A stretch of 64,000 nt of DNA. Origin: Bradyrhizobium jicamae (GTDB lineage: Bacteria; Pseudomonadota; Alphaproteobacteria; Rhizobiales; Xanthobacteraceae). The position numbers were made by a program, and so were the translations under genes. The stretch is taken from contig NZ_JAFCJX010000015.1 in the NCBI RefSeq assembly GCF_018130695.1, positions 143,344 to 207,343 of the forward strand. The letters are read 5' to 3'. A model generated the notes under the pieces. That model worked only from the letters and a program-made list of their open reading frames with translations, had not been told where the DNA came from and searched no databases. Numbering within the stretch: position 1 is the stretch's first letter; the number at the start of each line of letters is the position of its first letter. This document shows positions 47,697-55,536 of this stretch, in pieces.

Positions 47697-47842
47697 TCCC
47701 CTCTCCCCGTTCTTCACGGGGAGAGGGTTAGGGTGAGGGGCTGCTTCCTCAAAAAATTAGCAGACGGACTCGCGGAGACTCCCCCTCACCCGGATCGCAT
47801 CTGTGATGCGATCCGGCCTCTCCCCGCAAGCGGGGCGAGGCG
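47697..47842. repeat. Long palindromic repeat (CCCTCTCCCCG...CGGGGCGAGG type)
   Basis: CCCCTCTCCCCGTTCTTCAC and its complement GTGAC...CGGGGAGAGGG open it; GGATCGCATC / GATGCGATCC form the inner hairpin and CTCTCCCCGCAAGCGGGG closes it. It separates the convergent cupin and dihydropyrimidinase genes. Confidence 0.85.
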
Positions 47843-47859
47843 AAGAAAGCGCGCCGCCC

Positions 47860-49311
47860 TTACGGCGTCACGGCTCCACGCGAGACGGCGCGTGGTGCGG
47901 TCAGTTCTTTCCAGGTCGAGTTCGCGATGTGGACGGCGGGGAACGCAGGGCGTTCGATGTAGCGGCCGTCGCCTTTCTCCGCGCGGAGATCGTTGTCCTT
48001 CCAGACGATCCGCCCGCGCGAGAGCGTCACGGCCGGCGCGCCGGTGCAGTTGAAGCCTTCGAACACGTTGTAATCGATCTTGCTGAACTGCGTTTTGGCG
48101 CGGATCGCTTTCGTCGCCGCGGGATCCCACACCACGACGTCGGCATCGGAGCCGACCGCGACCGCGCCCTTGCGCGGATAGATGTTGAGGATGCGGGCGA
48201 TGTTGGCCGAGGTCACTGCGACGAATTCCTCTTTGGTCAACCGTCCGGTGCCGACGCCTGATGTCCACAGCAAGGGCATACGGTCTTCCAGTCCGCCGGT
48301 GCCGTTCGGGATCTTGCGGAAATCGTCGAGGCCGAACCGCTTCTGCTCTGTCGTGAAGGCGCAATGGTCGGTCGCGACCACCTGCAGCGAGCCCGACTGC
48401 AGGCCGGCCCACAGGCTGTCCTGGTGCACCTTGTCGCGGAACGGCGGCGACATCACGCGCTGCGCGCTGTGGTTCCAGTCCTTGCTCTCATATTCGCGCG
48501 CATCCAGCAGCAGATGCTGGATCAGCGGCTCGCCATAGACGCGCTTGCCGGCCGCGCGGGCGCGGGCGATCGCCTCATGGGATTCGCGGCAGCTGGTGTG
48601 CACGACATAGAGCGGCGTGCCGGTCATGTCGGCGATCATGATGGCGCGGTTGGTGGCCTCGCCCTCGACCTCGGGCGGCCGCGAATAGGAATGGCCCTCC
48701 GGGCCGGTGACGCCGCGCGCCAGCATCGCCTCCTGCATCCGCGCGACGATGTCGCCGTTCTCGGCATGCACCAGCGGCATCGCGCCGAGGCCCGCGCAAC
48801 GGGCGAACGAGTTGTAGAGCTCGTCATCGTTCACCATCAGCGCGCCCTTGTAGGCCATGAAATGCTTGAAGGTGTTGATGCCGTAGGTCTTGACCACGAT
48901 CTCCATCTCGTCGTGGATCTGCTTCGACCAGGAGGTGATGGCCATGTGGAAGCCATAGTCGGCCGCCGCGCCCTCGGATTTGCGCCGCCAGTCCTGATAG
49001 GCCGACAGCAGCGACTGGCCGGGATCGGGCAGGCAGTGATCGACCACCATCGTGGTGCCGCCGGTCAGCGCCGCCTTGGTGCCGGATTCGAAATCGTCCG
49101 CCGTGACGGTTCCCATGAACGGCATTTCGAGATGGGTGTGCGGATCGATGCCGCCAGGCATCACGAAGCAGCCGCCGGCATCGATGATCTCGGCTCCAGT
49201 CGGCGGATCGATCGCGCCGACGGCAACGATGGCTTCTCCGTCGATCAGGACGTCGGCGCGGCGCGAATGATCGTGATTGACGACGGTGCCGCCACGGATG
49301 AGCAGGGGCAT
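47860..49311 (-). CDS. hydA: Dihydropyrimidinase / D-hydantoinase family
   Basis: This 483-residue cytoplasmic enzyme hydrolyses cyclic amides such as dihydrouracil or hydantoins. It shows the metal-binding HTH in GGIDPHTHLEMPFMG (about 56-70), the carbamylated Lys in FKHFMAYKG (about 150-158), His in LVHAEN and VVHTSCRES, and the Asp in VATDHCAF. Length and motifs are normal for the family, and DHCLP with MSPPFRDK fits dihydropyrimidinase more than allantoinase or dihydroorotase. I start at the ATG at 49311, which has GGAG 6 bases upstream. It is divergent from the paired amidohydrolase genes; no beta-ureidopropionase is in the window. Confidence 0.9.
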   Translation of the reverse strand: MPLLIRGGTVVNHDHSRRADVLIDGEAIVAVGAIDPPTGAEIIDAGGCFVMPGGIDPHTHLEMPFMGTVTADDFESGTKAALTGGTTMVVDHCLPDPGQSLLSAYQDWRRKSEGAAADYGFHMAITSWSKQIHDEMEIVVKTYGINTFKHFMAYKGALMVNDDELYNSFARCAGLGAMPLVHAENGDIVARMQEAMLARGVTGPEGHSYSRPPEVEGEATNRAIMIADMTGTPLYVVHTSCRESHEAIARARAAGKRVYGEPLIQHLLLDAREYESKDWNHSAQRVMSPPFRDKVHQDSLWAGLQSGSLQVVATDHCAFTTEQKRFGLDDFRKIPNGTGGLEDRMPLLWTSGVGTGRLTKEEFVAVTSANIARILNIYPRKGAVAVGSDADVVVWDPAATKAIRAKTQFSKIDYNVFEGFNCTGAPAVTLSRGRIVWKDNDLRAEKGDGRYIERPAFPAVHIANSTWKELTAPRAVSRGAVTP

Positions 49312-49574
49312 GATGTCTCCGGGGAAGTTGGCGAAGGCGGGAAGGAGCGGGGATCGCCTGCAGCGTAAGCCGTGGGTTCGGCCCGCGATAGGCGAAAATT
49401 TAGTCAGGCGCTGAACCGTTCGTGAGCGCCCGCCGGGGGCGCAGATGCGCCGCTGAAGCAGACCGGCTCCGCGTCTGGCGGCTTGCAGGATTGCGCCGTC
49501 GGCGTCACAGTCGGAGCCGCGGCTGCGTCGCCGCCAACAATGAAGACCAAGGAAACGCACCCGAGGGAGACGTG

Positions 49575-50639
49575 ATGCCGGCCACGCGCATCGATTGCGA
49601 TATCCACCCCTCGGTCGGGGGAACGCGCACCACGCTGCTGCCCTATCTCGACGATCACTGGAAGGAGCAGGTGGTCAGCCGCGCCATCGACGGGCTCGAT
49701 CTCAATTCCTATCCGCCATCGATGCCGCTGTCTGGCCGCGCCGACTGGCGGCCGGCCGACGGCAGCAAGCCGGCTGGCGATCTCGCCATGGTGCAGCGCG
49801 GCGCGTTCGATCAGCTCGGCGCCAGCCATGCGATCTGCAACGTCGTCTATGGCGCGCAGGCGGTGTTCGATCCCTGCATGGCCGCTGGCTTCTGCAAGGC
49901 GATCAACGACTGGATCGCGGCCGAATGGCTGTCCAAGGACAAGCGGCTGCGCGCCTCGATCGTGGTGCCGATCCAGGCGCCGGATCTTGCGATCGAGGAG
50001 ATCGAGCGCCGCGCCAGCGACAACCGCTTCGTGTCCGTGCTGGTGCTGGCGCAGGGCGAGACGCTGCTCGGGCGTCGCCATCACTGGCCGATCTATCAGG
50101 TCGCGGAGAAATACAGACTGCCGATTGCGATCCACGCCGGCAGCGCCTATCGGACAGCGCCGAGCTCGATCGGCTGGCCGTCCTATCGCTACGAATATTA
50201 CCTGATGGAAGCCCAGGCGTTCCAGGCGCAGACCCTGAGCCTGATCTATGAGGGCGTGTTCGGCAAATTCCCCGATCTCAAGATTGTGCTGATGGAATCA
50301 GGCGTCAGCTGGCTGCCGGCCTTCATGTGGCGCGCCAACAAGACCTGGCGCGGCGTCCGCGTCGAGGTGCCCTGGGTCGAGCGCGAGCCGGCATCGATCA
50401 TCCGCGACCATTTTCGCGTGACGATGCAGCCGTTCGATGCGCCAGCCGATCCGACTGCCGTCGAGGACATCATCGACCAGATCGGTTCGGACAAGATGTT
50501 CCTGTTTGCGTCGGACTATCCGCACTGGCAGTTCGATGGCGACGATCCGATCCCGCGGCATCTGCCTGACAGCATCGTCTCGCGGATGTGCGCGGACAAT
50601 CCATTGGAGACCTTTCCGCGTTTGAAGCTGGATTTGTGA
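49575..50639 (+). CDS. Amidohydrolase-2 family protein (ACMSD-like), copy A
   Basis: This 354-residue TIM-barrel protein belongs to the amidohydrolase-2 group, which includes aminocarboxymuconate-semialdehyde decarboxylase and many aromatic-acid decarboxylases. The N-terminus reads IDCDIHPSVGG, so the first metal motif is DxHxP instead of HxH. IAIHAG, LIYEGVFGKFPDLKIVLMESG and the C-terminal SDYPHWQFDG are conserved. It is a clear paralogue of the gene at 50847. I use the ATG at 49575, with GGGAG upstream. The substrate is unknown. Confidence 0.85.
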   Translation: MPATRIDCDIHPSVGGTRTTLLPYLDDHWKEQVVSRAIDGLDLNSYPPSMPLSGRADWRPADGSKPAGDLAMVQRGAFDQLGASHAICNVVYGAQAVFDPCMAAGFCKAINDWIAAEWLSKDKRLRASIVVPIQAPDLAIEEIERRASDNRFVSVLVLAQGETLLGRRHHWPIYQVAEKYRLPIAIHAGSAYRTAPSSIGWPSYRYEYYLMEAQAFQAQTLSLIYEGVFGKFPDLKIVLMESGVSWLPAFMWRANKTWRGVRVEVPWVEREPASIIRDHFRVTMQPFDAPADPTAVEDIIDQIGSDKMFLFASDYPHWQFDGDDPIPRHLPDSIVSRMCADNPLETFPRLKLDL

Positions 50640-50680
50640 GCATGAGATTTGAGTGCAATCACATCGCATCGGTGGTGCCA

Positions 50681-50810
50681 CACCTCTCCCCACCGGGGAG
50701 AGGTCGGCGCGCAGCGCCGGGTGAGGGGGCGCAGGTCTCACGAGGGACCCTAACCCCTCACCCGGATTGCATCTGGCGATGCAATCCGACCTCTCCCTTT
50801 GGGAGAGGTG
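50681..50810. repeat. Long palindromic repeat (CACCTCTCCC...GGGAGAGGTG type)
   Basis: The outer arms are CACCTCTCCCCACCGGGGAG and CTCTCCCTTTGGGAGAGGTG, with inner GGATTGCATC / GATGCAATCC. It lies between the paralogous amidohydrolase genes, so the two are separated by a structured spacer. Confidence 0.85.
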
Positions 50811-50846
50811 AAGGAAGATCGCATCGACTCGACAAAGGAGGATCGC

Positions 50847-51959
50847 ATGAGTGATGTCATCGACCGCCCGATGCGGGATGAAGATCGCACCGCGCAAACG
50901 CGGCTCAAGATCATCGACTGCGACATTCACCCGAGCCTCCGTTCGCACAATGACCTGAACGAGTTCCTGCCGAAGCGCTGGCAGCAGCATCTCAAGGAGT
51001 ACGGCAGCCATCTGCGCACGCCCTATATCGGCACCACGCCTTATCCGCGCTCCTCGCCGCTGATCGCGCGGCGCGATGCCTGGCCGCCGACCGGCGGCGT
51101 GCCGGGCTCCGATCTCGACTTCATGCGCAAGCAGCATCTCGATCCCTTCGACGTCGAGTACGGCATCCTGCAGGTGCTCGATCTCTTCATCTTCTCGCAG
51201 CAGAATCTCGAATTCGGTGCCGCGATCCAGCGCGCGATCAATGACTGGCAGCTGGCGTTCTGGGCGCATCGCGATGTCAGACTGAAGGCCTCGATCTTGG
51301 TCGGGCAGGACGATACCGCGCTTGGCATTGCCGAGATCGACCGCTGCGCCAAGACGGGCGAGTACATCCAGATCAACGTCTCGCCGCGCGCCAACGAGCC
51401 GCTCGGCCGCAGACGCTACTGGCCGATCTATGCCCGCGCGCAGGAGCTCGATCTGCCGCTCGGCATCCATGTCGGCGGCTATGGCGGCCACGCGCCGACC
51501 GGCGGCGGCTGGCCGTCCTATTATTGCGAGGAGCATCAGTCGAACGCGCACACGGTGGCCTCGCAGCTGACGAGCCTGGTGCTCGAAGGCATCCCCGAGC
51601 GCTTCCCGAGATTGAAGATCGTGTTCATCGAGGGCGGCTTCGGCTGGATTCCGTCGGCGATGTGGCGGATGGACCAGCACTTCGAGCGCTTCCGCAGCGA
51701 GGTGCCGCATCTCAAGCGCAAGCCGTCCGAATATGTGAAGGATCACTTCTGGTTCACGACCCAGCCGATCGACGAGCCGGATGAGGCGAAGCATCTGCGC
51801 TCATTGATCGAATGGGTCGGCATCGACCGCCTGCTGTTCTCGTCGGACTATCCGCACTGGGACTATGACGACGCGCGCTATGCCTTCAAGACGCCGCTGA
51901 CCGAGGCCGAGCGCCGGAAAATCTTCAACAGCAACGCGCGCGCCGTATATAAATTTTGA
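50847..51959 (+). CDS. Amidohydrolase-2 family protein (ACMSD-like), copy B
   Basis: This 370-residue paralogue of the gene at 49575 shares the order RRYWPIYARA, LGIHVGG, GWPSY, LVLEGIPERFPRLKIVFIEGGFGWIPSAMWR and SDYPHWDYDD. It also begins with IDCDIHPSL, again lacking the second His of the usual HxH pair. AAAGGAGG at 6 bases before the ATG makes the start secure. It is followed after 7 bp by the Rieske gene, so the two form an operon. Function is likely decarboxylation or C-C/C-N hydrolysis of a cyclic intermediate. Confidence 0.88.
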   Translation: MSDVIDRPMRDEDRTAQTRLKIIDCDIHPSLRSHNDLNEFLPKRWQQHLKEYGSHLRTPYIGTTPYPRSSPLIARRDAWPPTGGVPGSDLDFMRKQHLDPFDVEYGILQVLDLFIFSQQNLEFGAAIQRAINDWQLAFWAHRDVRLKASILVGQDDTALGIAEIDRCAKTGEYIQINVSPRANEPLGRRRYWPIYARAQELDLPLGIHVGGYGGHAPTGGGWPSYYCEEHQSNAHTVASQLTSLVLEGIPERFPRLKIVFIEGGFGWIPSAMWRMDQHFERFRSEVPHLKRKPSEYVKDHFWFTTQPIDEPDEAKHLRSLIEWVGIDRLLFSSDYPHWDYDDARYAFKTPLTEAERRKIFNSNARAVYKF

Positions 51960-51966
51960 GAGCGCA

Positions 51967-52380
51967 ATGACTCGTCACATCGTCGCGCGCACCAGCGATA
52001 TTCCTGCCGGCGGCAACAAGGTGTTCGGCATCGAGGGGCGCGACATCGTCGTGTTCCATGTCAACGGCGAATTCTTTGCGCTGCTCAATCGCTGCCCGCA
52101 TGAAGGTGCGCCGCTGGAGAAGGCCGCCTGCGTCGCGCGCCTGACCTCGCCCGAGCCCGGCATCTATCACCGCGAGCGCATCGGCGAGATGCTGCGCTGT
52201 CCCTGGCACGGCTGGGAGTTCGACATCCGCAACGGCCAGTCCTGGTTCGACCCGAAGCGCTTCAGGATCCGCTCCTATCCGGTCGCGGTCGAGAGCGGCG
52301 AGGATCTGCAGAAGGGGCCGTATGTGGCCGAGACGTTTCCGGTGCACGTCGAGGACAATTATGTCATCGTCGAGGTGTAG
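51967..52380 (+). CDS. Rieske 2Fe-2S protein
   Basis: This 137-residue soluble protein has the Rieske ligands C43-P-H45 and C78-P-W-H81 (CPWHGWEF), so it carries a [2Fe-2S] cluster held by two Cys and two His. The spacing between the halves is 32 residues; most Rieske ferredoxins have 15-17, and the extra segment is the charged stretch before CPWHGW. Such proteins feed electrons to dioxygenases or monooxygenases; none is in the window. It is encoded right after amidohydrolase copy B. Confidence 0.9.
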   Translation: MTRHIVARTSDIPAGGNKVFGIEGRDIVVFHVNGEFFALLNRCPHEGAPLEKAACVARLTSPEPGIYHRERIGEMLRCPWHGWEFDIRNGQSWFDPKRFRIRSYPVAVESGEDLQKGPYVAETFPVHVEDNYVIVEV

Positions 52381-52395
52381 ATGCGGTCTGGGGGC

Positions 52396-52414
52396 TGTTG
52401 CAAATATTGCAACA
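52396..52414. promoter_or_regulatory. Perfect 19-bp palindrome, likely operator
   Basis: TGTTGCAA-ATA-TTGCAACA is a perfect inverted repeat with 8-bp arms. It lies 16 bp after the Rieske stop and 100 bp before the GST gene. TTGCA half-sites of this kind are used by MarR-type regulators; no such regulator gene is adjacent. Confidence 0.5.
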
Positions 52415-52513
52415 ATGAAGTTCCGGCTGCGATTATTATCTTTGCGGCTGCAATGAGCAAATCTGGCGTCGCGGATCGGGAATGGCCCATCCACGATGTC
52501 AGGAACGCACTCC

Positions 52514-53128
52514 ATGAAGCTCTATCATTTCGCTCTGTCAGGCCACGCCCATCGCGCGCGGCTGTTCATTTCGCTGCTGGGCATTCCCTGCGAGCTGGTC
52601 GATGTCGACCTGCGATCGGGCGCGCACAAGAAGCCAGAGTTCCTGGCGCTCAATCCGTTCGGTCAGGTCCCGGTGCTGGATGACGACGGCACCGTCGTCT
52701 CCGACTCCAACGCGATCATGGTCTATCTCGCGACCAAGTTCGGCCGTACCGACTGGCTGCCGGTGGACGCGAAGGGCGCGGCTAGCGTGCAGCGCTGGCT
52801 GTCGGTCGCCGCGGGCGATCTCGCCTTTGGCCCCGCCGCCGCGCGGCTGATCACCGTGTTCGGCGCCAAGCACAATCCGGAGGACGTGATTGCGCGGGCG
52901 CATCTGCTGCTGAAGCGGCTCGAAGCGCACCTTGCGGATCGCGACTGGGTCGCGGGCACGAAACCGACCATCGCCGATGTCGCGCTGTACTCCTATCTGT
53001 CGAGCGCGCCGGAAGGCAATGTCGACCTCTCGGCCTATCCTCGCGTCAATGCGTATCTGCACCGGATCGAGGCGCTGCCAGGCTTCGTGCCGTTCGCCAA
53101 GACCGCCGCCGGTCTGGCGGCTGCATGA
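52514..53128 (+). CDS. Glutathione S-transferase family protein
   Basis: This 204-residue protein has an N-terminal thioredoxin-like domain (about 1-80, MKLYHFALSGHAHRARLFISLLGI with the glutathione-contacting NPFGQVPVLDDDG and the SDSNAIMVYLA helix). A C-terminal helical domain follows, with VAGTKPTIADVALYSYL (about 145-160), the N-capping box of GSTs. It conjugates or isomerises an electrophile with glutathione. The start is the second Met of the frame; AGGAA lies about 9 bases upstream. It may follow the palindrome-controlled promoter at 52396. Confidence 0.9.
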   Translation: MKLYHFALSGHAHRARLFISLLGIPCELVDVDLRSGAHKKPEFLALNPFGQVPVLDDDGTVVSDSNAIMVYLATKFGRTDWLPVDAKGAASVQRWLSVAAGDLAFGPAAARLITVFGAKHNPEDVIARAHLLLKRLEAHLADRDWVAGTKPTIADVALYSYLSSAPEGNVDLSAYPRVNAYLHRIEALPGFVPFAKTAAGLAAA

Positions 53129-53184
53129 GGGACTACGGGCGCGCTCTTGTGCGCGCCCGTCCAACCCGCAACGGGGAGGACGAT

Positions 53185-54210
53185 ATGAGCGACATGCAAT
53201 TGAAGACCAGGCTCGCGACCTGGCACGCCGGCGAAAAGGCGATCCAGCAAAGGGCAGGCGTGAGCGAGCGGATGGACGCCACCGGCCAGCGCGTGGTGCG
53301 CGACTTCATGCCTGACCAGCACCGCGAGTTCTTTGCCAAGATTCCCTTCATCGTGCTGGGCAGCGTCGACCGCAAGAGCGACGCGTGGGCGACGTTGCTG
53401 GCAGGCCCGCCCGGCTTCATCTCCTCGCCGACACCGACGACTCTCGAGATCGGCGCGCGGCCCGATCCGACGGATCCCGCAAGCGAGGGTGCGCAGGAAG
53501 GCGGTGCGATCGCGCTGCTCGGAATCGAGCTGCACACAAGACGCCGCAACCGCGCCAACGGCATCCTTCGCGCCACATCAGGCAAAGGACTCGGCTTCGA
53601 CCTCGAGCAGAGTTTTGGCAACTGCCCGAAATACATCCAGCTGCGTGATTTCAGCTTCGTTCGCGCGCCCGACGCGCCGTTCACGGGAGATGTCGAGGAG
53701 AGCGCGTCGCTCGATTCCGTCGCGCGCGACATGATCAGGGCGGCCGACACCTTCTTCGTCGCCTCCTATGCCGATCGTGAGGATCGCCGCCAGGTCGACG
53801 TCTCCCATCGCGGCGGCAAGGCGGGCTTCGTCCGCGTCGCGGACGACGGCACGCTGACGATTCCCGATTTCGCCGGCAATCTGTTCTTCAACACGCTCGG
53901 CAACATCCTGCTGAACGGCAAGGCCGGCCTCGTGTTCGTCGATTTCGAGACCGGCGACATGTTGCAGCTGACCGGCGATGCCGAGGTGATCCTGGACTCG
54001 CCGGAGATTGCGGCGTTCCAGGGCGCCGAGCGTCTGTGGCGGTTCCGCGCCCGTCGAATCGTGCGCAGGCGAGGCGGGCTGCCGTTGCGCTGGACGTTTC
54101 GCACTGACGGCTGGTCGCCGAGTGTGCTGTCGACCGGCGATTGGGCGCAGGCTGCCGGTCGCATCGGTGCCGGTGACATCATCGAGGCGCGCGCACGGGA
54201 AGGGTCGTGA
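53185..54210 (+). CDS. Pyridoxamine 5'-phosphate oxidase-related flavin-binding protein
   Basis: This 341-residue protein belongs to the split-barrel FMN-binding family. MDATGQRVVRDFMPDQHREFF and IPFIVLGSVD open the barrel, and the C-terminal SHRGGKAGFVRVADD and DFAGNLFFNTLGNI complete it. Larger relatives continue into a ferredoxin-reductase domain; here the protein ends after the barrel. GGGGAGGA precedes the ATG, and 20 more upstream codons are open but not conserved. It follows the GST gene by 56 bp and is probably co-transcribed. The cofactor and substrate are not known. Confidence 0.85.
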   Translation: MSDMQLKTRLATWHAGEKAIQQRAGVSERMDATGQRVVRDFMPDQHREFFAKIPFIVLGSVDRKSDAWATLLAGPPGFISSPTPTTLEIGARPDPTDPASEGAQEGGAIALLGIELHTRRRNRANGILRATSGKGLGFDLEQSFGNCPKYIQLRDFSFVRAPDAPFTGDVEESASLDSVARDMIRAADTFFVASYADREDRRQVDVSHRGGKAGFVRVADDGTLTIPDFAGNLFFNTLGNILLNGKAGLVFVDFETGDMLQLTGDAEVILDSPEIAAFQGAERLWRFRARRIVRRRGGLPLRWTFRTDGWSPSVLSTGDWAQAAGRIGAGDIIEARAREGS

Positions 54211-54311
54211 AGCGAGCGTGGCCGGGTGGCCCGACGATCACGACCGCAAGTTCGGGTTGTGTCCGCATAGGCGCAATGCGACATTGTCTCCCGCAAAGGG
54301 GGATACCGATT

Positions 54312-55457
54312 GTGAACGCGATGGGGCTCACGGCGATCGATCTCGGGCTGCGTGGCGCGACGAGCGGCGTGTTCCTGATGATCATCCTCGTGACGTTGCT
54401 GCGTCATGTGCTCAATCAATATGCCGTGCTGGGCATGGCGATGTCCGCCGGCGGCATCTTCTACGCGATTACGACCGCGCCGTTCTTTCCCAAATCGGCC
54501 TTGTGGTGGACGGTGCCGACCATGTTCGCGCTCCCCGCCATATTCTGGCTGTGGGCGCGCGCGGCGTTTGACGACGATTTCGAGCTGAGATGGTGGCATG
54601 GCGCCTTTTGGCTCTCGATCGTCGCCGCCGGATTTGCCGTGACACTCAGCTGGATCGTCTGGCCGGTCTGGGCCAGGCGCGGCGCGGAAGTCCTGTCGTT
54701 CGTGGATGTGGTGCTGGCGCTCGCGGTCGCGGTCCAGGCGGTCAGGACCTGGCGTGTCGATCTGGTCGCCCGACGGCGCCGGCTGCGGCTGGCGATGCTC
54801 GTGATCAATGTCGGGCTGATCGTGGTGCTTGCCGGCGCCGGTTCCGCCGCGCTTCCCGTCGCTGCGCCCGGCACGCCCGACAGTCTTCCGAGCGCGCTGT
54901 GCCTGTTCGTGGTGTCCATGCTCGCCGGCCTCGGTGTTTTCGGCGCACCCGTCGCCGTCAACGATGCCACGGCGGCGATCGCGTCGGGCGATATCGGCGT
55001 GCAAGCCCGGGCGAGCGAACGTGCCGCCGCGGCAGCGGTCGCGGTCGATCCCCTTCTGCTGCGGCGCCTCGACCATCTGATGACCGTGGAGCGAATCTAC
55101 CGGCAGGAAGGTCTTGCGATCGGGATGCTCGCAGCCCAGCTCGACGTTCACGAATATCGGCTGCGCCGGGCGATCAACGAGGGATTGGGCTATCGCAACT
55201 TCAATGCTTTCCTCAACCGCTATCGTATCGCCGATGCCAAGGCGGCCTTGTCAGACATGACGCAGCGGGAGGTTCCGGTGCTGACCATTGCCATGGACGC
55301 GGGCTTCCAGTCGATCGGGCCGTTCAATCGCGCTTTCAAGGCCGAGACCGGCATGACGCCGAGCGAATTCCGCCGCGAGGCCGTGATCCGGCTGCAAACG
55401 GCTCCGGATACAGACGGCGATTTCGAAATCGGCCAACCGCATCGAGAAATCGGTTAG
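54312..55457 (+). CDS. AraC family regulator with membrane domain
   Basis: This 381-residue protein has seven or so hydrophobic segments in its first 230 residues, so the sensor part sits in the inner membrane. A cytoplasmic AraC DNA-binding domain follows (about 270-355, IGMLAAQLDVHEYRLRRAINEGLGYRNFNAFLN and the second helix IAMDAGFQSIGPFNRAFKAETGMTPSEFR, each within one HTH). GTG at 54312 has GGGGGA 8 bases upstream, and the next ATG is at 54321. The stop is followed after 79 bp by the acyltransferase gene on the same strand, its probable target. Confidence 0.88.
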   Translation: MNAMGLTAIDLGLRGATSGVFLMIILVTLLRHVLNQYAVLGMAMSAGGIFYAITTAPFFPKSALWWTVPTMFALPAIFWLWARAAFDDDFELRWWHGAFWLSIVAAGFAVTLSWIVWPVWARRGAEVLSFVDVVLALAVAVQAVRTWRVDLVARRRRLRLAMLVINVGLIVVLAGAGSAALPVAAPGTPDSLPSALCLFVVSMLAGLGVFGAPVAVNDATAAIASGDIGVQARASERAAAAAVAVDPLLLRRLDHLMTVERIYRQEGLAIGMLAAQLDVHEYRLRRAINEGLGYRNFNAFLNRYRIADAKAALSDMTQREVPVLTIAMDAGFQSIGPFNRAFKAETGMTPSEFRREAVIRLQTAPDTDGDFEIGQPHREIG

Positions 55458-55536
55458 CCGATTTTCGGATCGGGCAAGATGACTCCGATGTGATCGGGCA
55501 GGCTCTTTCCCAGAGCCATCATCCAGCGAGCCCGCC

